From Lentzea waywayandensis (GTDB taxonomy: Bacteria; Actinomycetota; Actinomycetes; Mycobacteriales; Pseudonocardiaceae): DNA of 64,000 nucleotides. The stretch spans positions 124,001-188,000 of the forward strand of contig NZ_FOYL01000004.1 of assembly GCF_900115955.1 (NCBI RefSeq). The letters run 5' to 3'. This document shows positions 8,522 to 17,010 of this stretch, one piece after another (the stretch's first letter is position 1; each line of letters begins with the position of its first letter). The notes beneath the pieces are model-generated. The model saw only the letters and a program-made list of their open reading frames with translations, did not search any database and was not told the DNA's origin. Position numbers and translations under genes: made by a program.

Positions 8522-8649
8522 AAGGACCTCCTCCTGGACACTCGCCCGCGCAAGATCACGCGGGCGGAGGACATGGTGGCAGGAGGAGTTTCCGGTTCGC
8601 GGCGAAACGGACGAATCGATGTGGGTGGGTGATCCACGCGACAAGATGG

Positions 8650-9183
8650 TCAGACGACTGCGGAGGGGTCCCTCGGCTCCACGTCACGAATGGCGTCGAG
8701 CCTCTCCAGAATCATGTCGACGAGGAAGACGATGTCGTCGGACTGAATGCGGCCCTGGCACTCCACCTGCACGAAACCGTCCTCAAAGGACAGCGTGAAG
8801 AACTCCAGCGGAATCTTCCGCGCCGGCACGGGAGTGGTGGCGACCTCGATCCAGTGCTCGTACTCCAGGACGGCCTCGCTGCGCGGTCTCGGGTTGCAGG
8901 CTTCCGTCAGGCGGACGTGCCACGGCCCGCGCTGGAAGTCGAGCGTCAGCTCTGCCTCGGACCTCGACCGCTGGAGCCGGGGAGTCCACGCGGAGGCCTG
9001 ACCAGGGCCGGACACGGAGCCGCCGAGGCTCTTCGCCAGTTCGGTCAGAACCGGGTCCTGCTCGGCGCGTGCCTTCGCGCGGCCGCGGGTGCGCCAGCGG
9101 GGCACCACGACGGTGTGCATGACGATGACGATCGCGATCAGCACCACCACGTGCGGCTGCAGCAGGATCAGCAGAAAGTCCAT
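8650..9183 (-). CDS. membrane-anchored protein, paralog of the 5568-6407 product
   Basis: A 177-residue protein. A strongly hydrophobic N-terminal helix (about residues 3-25) is followed by an Arg-rich stop-transfer, then a soluble domain. LGGSVSGPGQASAW and LTLDFQRGPWHVRLTEAC align with LGGNVLGPDEAGMW and SLDFQRGQWHVRVTEAS of the larger paralog. The C-terminal VDMILERLD also matches. It is shorter because the central segment of the larger protein is missing. It is the most upstream gene of the type VII-like cluster. Family and function are not recognised. Confidence 0.65.
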   Translation of the reverse strand: MDFLLILLQPHVVVLIAIVIVMHTVVVPRWRTRGRAKARAEQDPVLTELAKSLGGSVSGPGQASAWTPRLQRSRSEAELTLDFQRGPWHVRLTEACNPRPRSEAVLEYEHWIEVATTPVPARKIPLEFFTLSFEDGFVQVECQGRIQSDDIVFLVDMILERLDAIRDVEPRDPSAVV

Positions 9184-9256
9184 GGCCCCCTCCGGCGACT
9201 TGTGCCTTCCTTCTCCACAAGTCGCCCTGAGCGAGGATTGTTGAACAGCCGCAGAC

Positions 9257-9294
9257 GAGAACGGCCCCCAGACCGAAGCCTGGGGGCCGTTCTC
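9257..9294 (-). terminator. stem-loop terminator downstream of clpC
   Basis: A perfect 15-bp inverted repeat (arms 9257-9271 and 9280-9294, 8-base loop) begins 15 bases past the clpC stop. It lacks a long T-run, as is usual for actinobacterial terminators. The overlapping start of an ATTGTTGAACA motif lies just beyond it at 9237-9247. Confidence 0.75.
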
Positions 9295-9308
9295 ACGTAC
9301 TGCCTAGA

Positions 9309-11873
9309 TCACTCGGTGTCGTTCGCCGGAGCGTCCTGCGGCTCGGCGGCTGCCGCCGGGGCCGCGAGGTCGACGGGCGGGGCGTCCGGCACGCGGTTCG
9401 GCTTGGCCTCGCCGCGGAACACGAACTTCGCCTTGTCGTGCTGGTCCGACTCGCCGTCCCAGCCCTCGACGTCGGTGATGATGATCTGGCCCGGCTGGAT
9501 CTCGCCGAACAGGATCTTCTCCGACAGGGTGTCCTCGATCTCGCGCTGGATCGTCCGGCGCAGCGGACGGGCGCCCAGCACCGGGTCGAAGCCGCGCTTC
9601 GCGAGGAGCATCTTGGCGCGATCGGTCAGCTCGATCGCCATGTCCTTGTTCTTCAACTGCGCCTCGACGCGGGCGATCATCAGGTCCACCATCTTGATGA
9701 TCTCGTCCTGAGTCAGCTGGTGGAAGACGATGATGTCGTCGATGCGGTTGAGGAACTCGGGCCGGAAGTGCTTCTTCAGCTCGTCGTTGACCTTGTTCTT
9801 CATGCGCTCGTAGTTGGACGCGGTGTCCTGACCCGAGGTGAAGCCGAGGCCGACGGCCTTGCTGATGTCCGACGTGCCCAGGTTCGACGTGAAGATGATG
9901 ACGGTGTTCTTGAAGTCCACCGTCCGGCCCTGACCATCGGTCAGGCGGCCGTCCTCCAGCACCTGGAGCAGCGTGTTGTAGACCTCCTGGTGGGCCTTCT
10001 CGATCTCGTCGAACAGCACGACGGAGAACGGCTTGCGGCGCACCTTCTCGGTGAGCTGGCCGCCCTCTTCGTAGCCGACGTAACCGGGAGGGGCACCGAA
10101 GAGCCGCGACGCGGTGTACCGGTCGTGGAACTCGCCCATGTCGATCTGGATGAGCGCGTCGTCCTCGCCGAACAGGAAGTTCGCGAGCGCCTTCGAGAGC
10201 TCGGTCTTACCGACACCGGACGGGCCGGCGAAGATGAACGAGCCGGAGGGGCGCTTCGGGTCCTTCAGACCGGCGCGGGTGCGGCGGATCGCCTGCGACA
10301 CGGCCTTGACCGCGTCGACCTGGCCGATGATCCGCTTGTGCAGCTCGTCCTCCATGCGGAGCAGACGCGTGGTCTCCTCCTCGGTGAGCTTGAACACCGG
10401 GATGCCGGTCCAGTTGGCGAGGACCTCGGCGATCTGCTCGTCGTCGACCTCCGCGACGACGTCCAGGTCACCGTCCTTCCACTGCTTCTCCCGCTCGGCC
10501 TTCTGGCCCAGGAGCGTCTTCTCCGCGTCACGCAGCTTCGCCGCGCGCTCGAAGTCCTGCGCGTCGATCGCGGATTCCTTGTCGCGACGGACGTCCGCGA
10601 TCTTCTCGTCGAACTCGCGCAGGTCTGGCGGCGCGGTCATCCGGCGGATGCGCATGCGCGCACCGGCCTCGTCGATGAGGTCGATCGCCTTGTCGGGCAG
10701 GAACCGGTCGTTGATGTACCGGTCGGCCAGCGTGGCGGCGGCGACCAGCGCGGAGTCGGTGATCGAGACGCGGTGGTGCGCCTCGTACCTGTCGCGCAGG
10801 CCCTTGAGGATCTCGATGGTGTGCTCGAGCGACGGCTCGCCCACCTGGATCGGCTGGAAGCGGCGCTCCAGCGCGGGGTCCTTCTCGACGTGCTTGCGGT
10901 ACTCGTCGAGGGTGGTGGCACCGATCGTCTGCAGCTCACCGCGCGCGAGCATCGGCTTCAGGATCGAAGCCGCGTCGATCGCGCCCTCGGCGGCACCCGC
11001 ACCGACGAGGGTGTGGATCTCGTCGATGAACAGGATGATGTCGCCGCGCGTGCGGATCTCCTTGAGGACCTTCTTCAGGCGCTCTTCGAAGTCACCGCGG
11101 TAGCGCGAGCCCGCGACCAGCGAACCGAGGTCGAGGGTGTAGAGCTGCTTGTCCTTGAGCGTCTCGGGCACCTCGCCCTTGACGACCATCTGCGCCAGCC
11201 CCTCGACGACGGCGGTCTTGCCGACGCCGGGCTCGCCGATGAGGACGGGGTTGTTCTTGGTGCGGCGGGACAGCACCTGCATGACCCGCTCGATCTCCTT
11301 GGCGCGCCCGATGACCGGGTCGAGCTTGCCTTCACGGGCCGAGGCCGTGAGGTTGCGCCCGAACTGGTCGAGGACCAAGGAGGAGGACGGCGTGCCCTCG
11401 CCACGACCGGTCGACTCCGACGCGCCCTTCTCCGTCGAGTAACCGGACAGCAGCTGCAGCACCTGCTGACGCACCCTGTTGAGGTCGGCCCCGAGCTTCA
11501 CGAGGACCTGGGCTGCGACGCCCTCGCCCTCGCGGATCAGGCCGAGCAGGATGTGCTCGGTGCCGATGTAGTTGTGGCCGAGCTGAAGCGCCTCGCGCAG
11601 CGAGAGCTCCAGGACCTTCTTCGCACGGGGGGTGAAGGGGATGTGTCCACTCGGAGCCTGTTGGCCCTGGCCGATGATCTCTTCGACCTGCTGGCGGACG
11701 CCCTCCAGCGCAATCCCCAACGACTCGAGCGCCTTGGCGGCGACACCTTCACCCTCGTGGATCAGACCCAGGAGGATGTGCTCGGTGCCGATGTAGTTGT
11801 GGTTGAGCATCCGTGCCTCTTCTTGGGCAAGGACAACCACCCGCCTCGCGCGGTCGGTGAACCTTTCGAACAT
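9309..11873 (-). CDS. clpC: ATP-dependent Clp protease ATP-binding subunit ClpC
   Basis: An 854-residue HSP100 unfoldase. The double Clp-N repeat at the start ([20 protein letters not shown], repeated about 75 residues later) binds adaptors and substrates. D1 has Walker A GEPGVGKT and D2 has GPSGVGKT, with a UVR-containing middle domain between them. It feeds substrates to the ClpP peptidase in the cytosol and is essential in mycobacteria. The ATG at 11873 ([11 protein letters not shown]) matches the conserved N-terminus and has a GGGAG site upstream. The gene stands alone between a terminator and a long upstream region with a possible ClgR site. Confidence 0.97.
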   Translation of the reverse strand: MFERFTDRARRVVVLAQEEARMLNHNYIGTEHILLGLIHEGEGVAAKALESLGIALEGVRQQVEEIIGQGQQAPSGHIPFTPRAKKVLELSLREALQLGHNYIGTEHILLGLIREGEGVAAQVLVKLGADLNRVRQQVLQLLSGYSTEKGASESTGRGEGTPSSSLVLDQFGRNLTASAREGKLDPVIGRAKEIERVMQVLSRRTKNNPVLIGEPGVGKTAVVEGLAQMVVKGEVPETLKDKQLYTLDLGSLVAGSRYRGDFEERLKKVLKEIRTRGDIILFIDEIHTLVGAGAAEGAIDAASILKPMLARGELQTIGATTLDEYRKHVEKDPALERRFQPIQVGEPSLEHTIEILKGLRDRYEAHHRVSITDSALVAAATLADRYINDRFLPDKAIDLIDEAGARMRIRRMTAPPDLREFDEKIADVRRDKESAIDAQDFERAAKLRDAEKTLLGQKAEREKQWKDGDLDVVAEVDDEQIAEVLANWTGIPVFKLTEEETTRLLRMEDELHKRIIGQVDAVKAVSQAIRRTRAGLKDPKRPSGSFIFAGPSGVGKTELSKALANFLFGEDDALIQIDMGEFHDRYTASRLFGAPPGYVGYEEGGQLTEKVRRKPFSVVLFDEIEKAHQEVYNTLLQVLEDGRLTDGQGRTVDFKNTVIIFTSNLGTSDISKAVGLGFTSGQDTASNYERMKNKVNDELKKHFRPEFLNRIDDIIVFHQLTQDEIIKMVDLMIARVEAQLKNKDMAIELTDRAKMLLAKRGFDPVLGARPLRRTIQREIEDTLSEKILFGEIQPGQIIITDVEGWDGESDQHDKAKFVFRGEAKPNRVPDAPPVDLAAPAAAAEPQDAPANDTE

Positions 11874-12067
11874 TCGCACTCCCTGACTGCTGCGTCGGCG
11901 GTCCTCGGCTCCACCGATCTACCCTGGTGAGCGCGGCACCGTGGCTCCACTGTAGTGGGCGGTTCCGAGGCCTGTGGCTCCCATCAGCGGCAAGCCGCGT
12001 CCGGAGAACATTGACATCTGCATCAACGCAGGTCGGGAGCAACGGATTCCACAGATCGGGCGATGTC

Positions 12068-12081
12068 CGCTGAACGCGAAC
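12068..12081 (-). promoter_or_regulatory. possible ClgR operator upstream of clpC
   Basis: On the minus strand the bases read GTTCGC, five bases, GCG. This matches the ClgR box described upstream of clp genes in Streptomyces and Corynebacterium, as I remember it. It lies about 195 bases upstream of the clpC start, inside the 318-base gap shared with the divergent FhuF-like gene. The match is short, so chance occurrence is possible. Confidence 0.4.
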
Positions 12082-12148
12082 AACCGACCGTTGAGCGATA
12101 CTCCTGTGACCGGGCCCACGTGAAGAGGCGACCGAAGGAGATCTTGGG

Positions 12149-12167
12149 TAAGGTTAGGCAAGCCTCA
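12149..12167 (+). promoter_or_regulatory. DtxR/IdeR-type iron box upstream of the FhuF-like gene
   Basis: TAAGGTTAGGCAAGCCTCA matches 15 of 19 positions of the iron-box consensus TTAGGTTAGGCTAACCTAA. It lies 25 bases before the start of the FhuF-like gene, where an iron-loaded DtxR-family repressor would block transcription. A second box lies at 16258-16276, in front of the matching transporter operon. Confidence 0.8.
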
Positions 12168-12191
12168 TACTTATGAGATTGGACTTGCGCG

Positions 12192-13001
12192 TTGACCGTA
12201 CCTGCGAGGGTCTCACAGCAGAACCCGCGTGCGCTCACGCCACTGGCCGAATCAGTCGCCCGCCTGCAGGCCGGCACCGAGATCACCTTCGGCATGCCGT
12301 CCCCCGCGCAGGAGTGGACGATCTGCTCGGACCTGCTGGCGGAGCCCACGCGCTTCGACCTGTGGCGCAAGGACCTCGCGGAGTGGATGGTCGAGCAGTA
12401 CGGCGAGTCCGACGACCGCGCGACGGCCGGCTACGTAATGGGCTGGTACCTGCACCTCCCGGGCTACCTCGCGGGCCTGCTGTTCCACACCGCAAGGCGC
12501 GTCCCCACGCTCAAGCCCTCCGACATGGCCTTCCGCCTGAGCACCTCAGGCCGCCCCCACCCGGATGGCACGGCAATCCTGTGCGACGAGTTCGCCTGCC
12601 TGCCGGACGACCCGGCCTCGAACCACCCGGCCGCGACAGTCGTGGCCGACGAAGCGGCCCTGGCCGCAATCCTGCGAGCCCGCTACGCCGCCCACGCCGC
12701 CCAGTTCGTGGCTTCGTTCGGCCAGGTGGTCCGCTTCGGCCGCCGCCAACTCTGGGCAGCAGCGACCGACATGCTGGAGTACGGCCCGTGGGCAGCAGGC
12801 CGCCTGTTCGGCGACGAGAACGCGGGCGTGACAGACGCAGCGATGATCCTGCCGGAAAAGCTGGAGCCGTTCGTCTCCGCCTCCACCCTGCACTTCACCG
12901 ACGAGGGCTGGAAGCGCAAGCGAAACAGCTGCTGCTTCCACTACGTACTGCCAAACGCAGAACCGTGCACGGCCTGCCCACGCACCTGCAACAACACCTG
13001 A
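12192..13001 (+). CDS. FhuF-like (2Fe-2S) siderophore-iron reductase family protein
   Basis: A 269-residue protein with no signal peptide. It ends in the FhuF-type cluster motif Cys-Cys-x10-Cys-x2-Cys (NSCCFHYVLPNAEPCTACP), which binds a 2Fe-2S cluster in E. coli FhuF. These proteins release iron from imported ferric siderophores by reduction in the cytosol. The start appears to be TTG at 12192, the first usable codon in frame; GGA eight to ten bases upstream is a weak ribosome site. The iron box directly upstream and the convergent iron-siderophore ABC transporter support the role. No substrate-binding protein for that transporter lies in the window. Confidence 0.82.
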   Translation: MTVPARVSQQNPRALTPLAESVARLQAGTEITFGMPSPAQEWTICSDLLAEPTRFDLWRKDLAEWMVEQYGESDDRATAGYVMGWYLHLPGYLAGLLFHTARRVPTLKPSDMAFRLSTSGRPHPDGTAILCDEFACLPDDPASNHPAATVVADEAALAAILRARYAAHAAQFVASFGQVVRFGRRQLWAAATDMLEYGPWAAGRLFGDENAGVTDAAMILPEKLEPFVSASTLHFTDEGWKRKRNSCCFHYVLPNAEPCTACPRTCNNT

Positions 13002-13027
13002 TCACCCGCGAAGCCGAAGGCGAGCCG

Positions 13028-13206
13028 TCCTTAGCAAGCGGGCTGGGCGGTGGGGTCCCGTCACGAGTCGCGCCATAGCTCTTGCTGCATGTGAGAGGGG
13101 AGGTCAAGTCGACACGCTTTTCGTCGACTTGACCTCCCCTCTCACATGTGGCCCGCTCTTGGTGCGGCTCGTGACGGGACCCCACCGCCAACGCAACCCT
13201 CTAAGC
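13028..13206. repeat. long imperfect inverted repeat with a 26-bp perfect hairpin core
   Basis: The 364-base gap between the convergent iron genes (13002-13365) holds no gene. At its centre 13088-13113 pairs perfectly with 13123-13148 (26 bp, 9-base loop). Outside this, GGCGGTGGGGTCCCGTCACGAG near 13050 pairs with its exact complement near 13168-13189. Weaker pairing continues to about 13028 and 13206. The whole is a 180-base cruciform-capable structure, too large for a simple terminator. A related hairpin sharing the core AGGTCAAG occurs at 35129-35223. It could act as a bidirectional terminator for the two iron operons. Confidence 0.7.
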
Positions 13207-13283
13207 AACGCGCAGCCGCCCAAAGCAACAGGCGTGCCATCAACCCGCAGGCGGCGCCACCCCCCGATCAGATTGCCGGGGGT

Positions 13284-13302
13284 CTGGGGGCAGAGCCCCC
13301 AG
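13284..13302. terminator. GC-rich stem-loop after the transporter ATPase gene
   Basis: CTGGGGGC and GCCCCCAG (arms 13284-13291 and 13295-13302) form an 8-bp stem with a 3-base loop, 64 bases past the stop of the minus-strand ABC gene. It resembles the short GC-rich terminators or REP-like hairpins common in actinomycetes. It has no T-run. Confidence 0.5.
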
Positions 13303-13365
13303 GGGAAGCACGCAAGGTGACAGGCCGCCCGCAAGCCGGGGAACGCACAGAAACCGGCGCGCCCC

Positions 13366-14163
13366 CTACGGCAACCGATGCCGAGACCCGACCGGCACCA
13401 CCAACGGCGTCCCGGAAACCGGATCCTCGACAACCCGAGCATCCAGCCCGAAAACCTCCAGCAACATCTCCTCGGTCAACACCTCACCAGGCGTCCCCTG
13501 AGCCACAATCCGCCCACCCCGCATGGCAACGATGTTGTCCGCATACCGAGCGGCAAGGTTCAGATCGTGCAACACCATCACAATCGTCCGCCCCATCGAC
13601 GCATGCAGCTCCTGCACCAAATCCAGCACGTCGATCTGATGGGCAAGGTCCAAATAGGTGGTCGGCTCGTCCAACAGCAACAGATCCGTCCCCTGGGCCA
13701 GAGCCATGGAGATCCAGGCCCGCTGCCGCTGCCCACCGGACAGCTCATCCACAGTCCGCTCGGCCAGATCCAGAATCCCGGTCATCGCCAACGCGGCATC
13801 AACAGCCGCGGCATCATCGGACGACCACTGCCGATACCAGGACTGATGCGGATGCCGCCCCCGAGCGACCAGATCCGCCACGGTCAGCCCCTCAGGAGCA
13901 GACGGAGCCTGAGGCAACATCCCCAGAACCCGGGCGACGTCCCGAGTGGACATGGAGTCGATCTGCTTCCCGTCCAGCAACACCGCCCCGGACCGGGCAG
14001 GCAGCAACCGCCCCAGAGCCTTCAACAGAGTGGACTTGCCACACCCGTTGGGCCCGATCACCGCGGTGACGGTGCCACCGATGATCGACAAATCCAGAGA
14101 GTCGACGACCAGCCGCTCCCCGTACCCGACCGACAGCGACGAAGCCTCAAGACGCACACTCAT
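13366..14163 (-). CDS. iron-siderophore ABC transporter ATP-binding protein
   Basis: A 265-residue FecE/FepC-type ATPase: Walker A GPNGCGKST (about residues 37-45), the signature LSGGQRQRAWISMALAQ, Walker B LLLLDEPTTYLDL and the His switch in VLHDLN. It powers ferric-siderophore uptake through the two FecCD-type permeases encoded upstream. Its ATG overlaps the stop of the second permease (ATGA), so the three are co-translated. It is last in the operon. The iron box at 16258-16276 is the likely control point. Confidence 0.93.
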   Translation of the reverse strand: MSVRLEASSLSVGYGERLVVDSLDLSIIGGTVTAVIGPNGCGKSTLLKALGRLLPARSGAVLLDGKQIDSMSTRDVARVLGMLPQAPSAPEGLTVADLVARGRHPHQSWYRQWSSDDAAAVDAALAMTGILDLAERTVDELSGGQRQRAWISMALAQGTDLLLLDEPTTYLDLAHQIDVLDLVQELHASMGRTIVMVLHDLNLAARYADNIVAMRGGRIVAQGTPGEVLTEEMLLEVFGLDARVVEDPVSGTPLVVPVGSRHRLP

Positions 14164-15242
14164 ACCCGCGCCTCCCGGCGACTCCGGATCAGCAGGAACA
14201 TCAAATAGGGCGCACCCAGAACCGCGGTCACAACTCCAACCGGCAGCTCAGTGCGATACACAGTCCGCGCCACCAGGTCGGACAACATCACCAAAGCACC
14301 GCCGACAACCACAGAGCCGAACAACGGCGGCTGCGCGGTCCCGGACAGCCGCAAGGCGATCTGCGGCGATGCCAACGCCACGAACGTGATCGGCCCGGCA
14401 GCGGCGGTCGCCACGGAGGCCAGCACGATCGCCACGATGATCAGGAACGACCGCGCGACGTTGACCCGCACACCGAGTCCGCGCGAGGTCTGGTCGTCGA
14501 ACTGCAAGGCCCCAAGCACATGGCCGCCGATCAGAGCCACGGGAACCAGCACGACCAGCGCCAACGCGACCGGCACGACGTGCTCCCAGCCACGACCGTT
14601 CAACGACCCGGTGATCCACACCATCGCGCGCCCGGCGTCCTGCACGTCACCAACGGTCAGCAGGTAGTGCGTGAAGTTGCCGGCGACAGCGGTGATACCG
14701 ATGCCGACGAGCACCATCCGGAAGCCCTCGATCCCCTGCCGCCACGCCAGCGCGTAGACCAGCAGCCCGGCGAGCAGGCCGCCGAAAAGGCCCGCCAGCG
14801 GCACACCGATCGAGGCGGCGCTTCCGGTCACCACCCCCAGTGAACCGGCGAAGGTGATCACCGAGACCGCGCCGGCACCGGCTCCCCAGGTCACGCCCAG
14901 GATGTCGGGCGAGGCCAGCGGATTGCGCACGATGGCCTGGAAGATCGCCCCGGAGAGCCCCAATGCGCCACCGACCAGCAGCCCAGTCAGAGCTCGGGGC
15001 ATCCGAAGTTCCATCACCACGAACTGGTCGCGGCGCGTGCCACCGCCCAGCAGCGTGTCGACGACCTGGGTCACGGTCAGCGGGAAGTCGCCGATCATGA
15101 TGTCGGCGATCAGCGCCGCCGCCAGCACCACCAGCGACGCCGCGACGACCAGCAACGGCCGGCGTCGCAACCGAAACGAGGTGGCACCCAGCCGCAGGGC
15201 GGGCGCCTTGGCTGCGGGGGTCTTCACCGCGGTCGGCGTCAA
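14160..15242 (-). CDS. FecCD-family iron-siderophore permease (second subunit)
   Basis: About 360 residues with the BtuC/FecCD fold of about ten membrane helices. Family signatures RMPRALTGLLVGGALGLSGA, FQAIVRNPLASPDILGVTWG and FVALASPQIALRL are visible. A charged, Lys/Ala-rich N-terminal extension precedes the first helix. The start is uncertain: a TTG at 15242 overlaps the stop of the first permease, and a GTG at 15227 is the alternative. It pairs with the first permease to form the heterodimeric channel. Confidence 0.9.
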   Translation of the reverse strand: MTPTAVKTPAAKAPALRLGATSFRLRRRPLLVVAASLVVLAAALIADIMIGDFPLTVTQVVDTLLGGGTRRDQFVVMELRMPRALTGLLVGGALGLSGAIFQAIVRNPLASPDILGVTWGAGAGAVSVITFAGSLGVVTGSAASIGVPLAGLFGGLLAGLLVYALAWRQGIEGFRMVLVGIGITAVAGNFTHYLLTVGDVQDAGRAMVWITGSLNGRGWEHVVPVALALVVLVPVALIGGHVLGALQFDDQTSRGLGVRVNVARSFLIIVAIVLASVATAAAGPITFVALASPQIALRLSGTAQPPLFGSVVVGGALVMLSDLVARTVYRTELPVGVVTAVLGAPYLMFLLIRSRREARV

Positions 15243-16231
15243 ATCTTCACCAGCTTCTTGCGCCGCACCAGGAAGATGAAGAACGGAGCGCCGATCAGGG
15301 CCAGCATCACACCGACCTCCACTTCGGACGGACGGGCGACCACCCTGCCGACGATGTCGGCGAACAGGATGAGGATCGCTCCGAGCAGTGCCGAGTACGG
15401 CAGGATCCAGCGGTAGTCCGGCCCGGTGAACGCGCGGGCGACGTGCGGCACCACCAGGCCCAGGAACCCGATCGGCCCGCACGCGGCGACGGCCCCGCCC
15501 ACCAGCAGCGTGATGGCGAAGATGCCCAGCGACCGCGTCCTGCTGGTGTTGACGCCCAGCGACTTCGCCACGTCCTCGCCCAGCGACATGGCGTTGAGGC
15601 CGGGCGCGTTGAGCGCCGCGATCACCAGGCCGGCGAACAGGAACGGCGCGACCTGCGTCAGCACCGTCAGATCGCGGCCCGCGATCGCGCCGACCTGCCA
15701 GAACCGGAACGCGTCGAGCGACTGCTGGTCGAGCAGCACGATCGCCGACACGAGGCCGTTCATCAGCGCGGAGACCGCGGCCCCGGCCAGCGCCAGCGTC
15801 ACCGGCGACGGGCCGCCTCGCCCGGCCGAGCCGAGCAGGAACACCAGGACGCTCGCGATCATCGCCCCGGCGAACGCGAACCAGATGTAGCCGACCAGCG
15901 AGCTGACGCCGAGCAGGAAGATCGAGAGCACGACCGCCAGCGCCGCGCCGTGCGTGACGCCGAGGATGCCGGGGTCGGCCAGCGGGTTGCGCGTGTGGCC
16001 CTGCATGAGAGCGCCACCCACACCCAGAGCGATGCCGACCACGACGCCGAGCAACGTCCGCGGGATCCGCAGCTCGCGGATCACCACGTCGTCCTCGACG
16101 CCGGTCGGCGTGAAGAGACCGTGCCAGACCCCGGAGAGCGGGATCTCCTTCGAGCCGATCGCGATGCTCGCCAGGCACACGGCGACCAGCACGACCAGCA
16201 GGAAGAGCAGGCCGAACGACCTACGACCCAA
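15239..16231 (-). CDS. FecCD-family iron-siderophore permease (first subunit)
   Basis: A 330-residue polytopic protein: RIPRTLLGVVVGIALGVGGA, LMQGHTRNPLADPGILGVTHG and FLGLVVPHVARAFTGPDYRW are typical FecC/FepD signatures. It starts with TTG at 16231 behind a strong GAGGAGGG site. It is the first gene of the three-gene iron importer operon. The required lipoprotein siderophore-binding protein is not encoded nearby, so it must be supplied from elsewhere. Confidence 0.92.
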   Translation of the reverse strand: MGRRSFGLLFLLVVLVAVCLASIAIGSKEIPLSGVWHGLFTPTGVEDDVVIRELRIPRTLLGVVVGIALGVGGALMQGHTRNPLADPGILGVTHGAALAVVLSIFLLGVSSLVGYIWFAFAGAMIASVLVFLLGSAGRGGPSPVTLALAGAAVSALMNGLVSAIVLLDQQSLDAFRFWQVGAIAGRDLTVLTQVAPFLFAGLVIAALNAPGLNAMSLGEDVAKSLGVNTSRTRSLGIFAITLLVGGAVAACGPIGFLGLVVPHVARAFTGPDYRWILPYSALLGAILILFADIVGRVVARPSEVEVGVMLALIGAPFFIFLVRRKKLVKI

Positions 16232-16257
16232 GGCCCACCCTCCTCAACCGCGACAGG

Positions 16258-16276
16258 AGAGGTAAGCCTAACCGAA
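16258..16276 (-). promoter_or_regulatory. DtxR/IdeR-type iron box upstream of the iron importer operon
   Basis: On the minus strand TTCGGTTAGGCTTACCTCT matches 15 of 19 positions of the iron-box consensus. It lies 27 bases before the TTG start of the first permease gene. With the box at 12149 it brackets the locus. Confidence 0.82.
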
Positions 16277-16491
16277 CCACCTGGTCGGCCCGAGGTCCAG
16301 GGCACCGGTTCTGGTCACATCATCGGTCCAGGCCAGAAGAAGAACGACCGCGGGAGATCGTGAAAAAACATTCAGCAAACCCGTTGTCGGATCAACTAAA
16401 AAGTCGACGGCAAGTGTGTTCACGATCTCGTTTGGATCGCACCGTTCCGCCTTCTGGACGCCTACCGGTAGCTGACCGGTCACTCAAATAG
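16277..16491. other. AT-richer intergenic region between the iron operon and lsr2
   Basis: No gene is visible. The stretch 16360-16440 is noticeably AT-rich for this genome (GTGAAAAAACATTCAGC, CAACTAAAAAGTCGACG). It presumably holds the iron operon promoter upstream of its iron box. AT-rich DNA next to lsr2 could bind the Lsr2 protein itself; that is inference. Confidence 0.5.
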
Positions 16492-16533
16492 CACGAAGGG
16501 GTTCCGAGGAATCTTCCCCGGAACCCCTTCGTG
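16492..16533 (-). terminator. stem-loop terminator downstream of lsr2
   Basis: A perfect 15-bp inverted repeat (16492-16506 with 16519-16533, 12-base loop) lies 12 bases past the lsr2 stop. Confidence 0.8.
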
Positions 16534-16545
16534 TTTTACCGAATT

Positions 16546-16896
16546 TCAGCCCTGCTGGTGGTAGGCGTCGAGCACCTCGGCCGGGATGCGACCCCGGTCC
16601 GACACCTTCATGCCCTGCTTGCGGGCCCACTCGCGAATGGCCTGGTTCTGCTCACGATCCGCCGAAGCGGGGCGCGCCTTCACGCTGCCGGCCGGACGAC
16701 CGGGCCCAAGGCGCTTGCGACCACCCGCACGACGTGCACTTCCCACGAAGTCGGCAAGAGCGTCACGCAGTTTGCCCGCATTGCCCGAGGAAAGGTCGAT
16801 GGTGTAGCTGACACCATCCAGTCCGAACTCGACGGTCTCCTCAGCGGTGGAACCGTCCAGATCGTCGACGAGGGTCACCGTGACCTTCTGCGCCAT
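16546..16896 (-). CDS. lsr2: Lsr2 family nucleoid-associated protein
   Basis: A 116-residue H-NS-like xenogeneic silencer. The N-terminal oligomerisation domain begins [16 protein letters not shown], with the [13 protein letters not shown] strand pair. A basic, Gly/Pro-rich linker follows. The C-terminal DNA-binding domain has the RGR minor-groove hook ([10 protein letters not shown]). It preferentially binds AT-rich, horizontally acquired DNA, which makes it the likely silencer of the lower-GC island at 50-57 kb. The ATG at 16896 has an AGGAGGAT site. Position between clpC and lysS matches mycobacteria. Confidence 0.97.
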   Translation of the reverse strand: MAQKVTVTLVDDLDGSTAEETVEFGLDGVSYTIDLSSGNAGKLRDALADFVGSARRAGGRKRLGPGRPAGSVKARPASADREQNQAIREWARKQGMKVSDRGRIPAEVLDAYHQQG

Positions 16897-17010
16897 GCGT
16901 ATCCTCCTGGACCCCGAATGCGCGGTCACCCGCGTCGCCAACTAAAGCCTTCTGCGACGCAGGTTAGCGCACAGGTGCCGCATTGCACCTATCGACATCC
17001 GGAAAGTTAC

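Noticed and set aside
8522..8644. A longer N-terminus for the YbaB-like protein
   Set aside because: The extension is not family-like, and AGGAGGAGG sits five bases upstream of the GTG at 8521.
9438..11930. An 830-codon open frame on the strand opposite clpC
   Set aside because: Its composition (Asp/Leu/Val/Arg-rich, no motifs) is the mirror of a high-GC coding gene in the opposite third-position frame; clpC is unmistakable.
12192..16231. A siderophore biosynthesis (NRPS) cluster around the iron transporter
   Set aside because: Only reductase and transporter genes are present; no synthetase or tailoring genes are seen.
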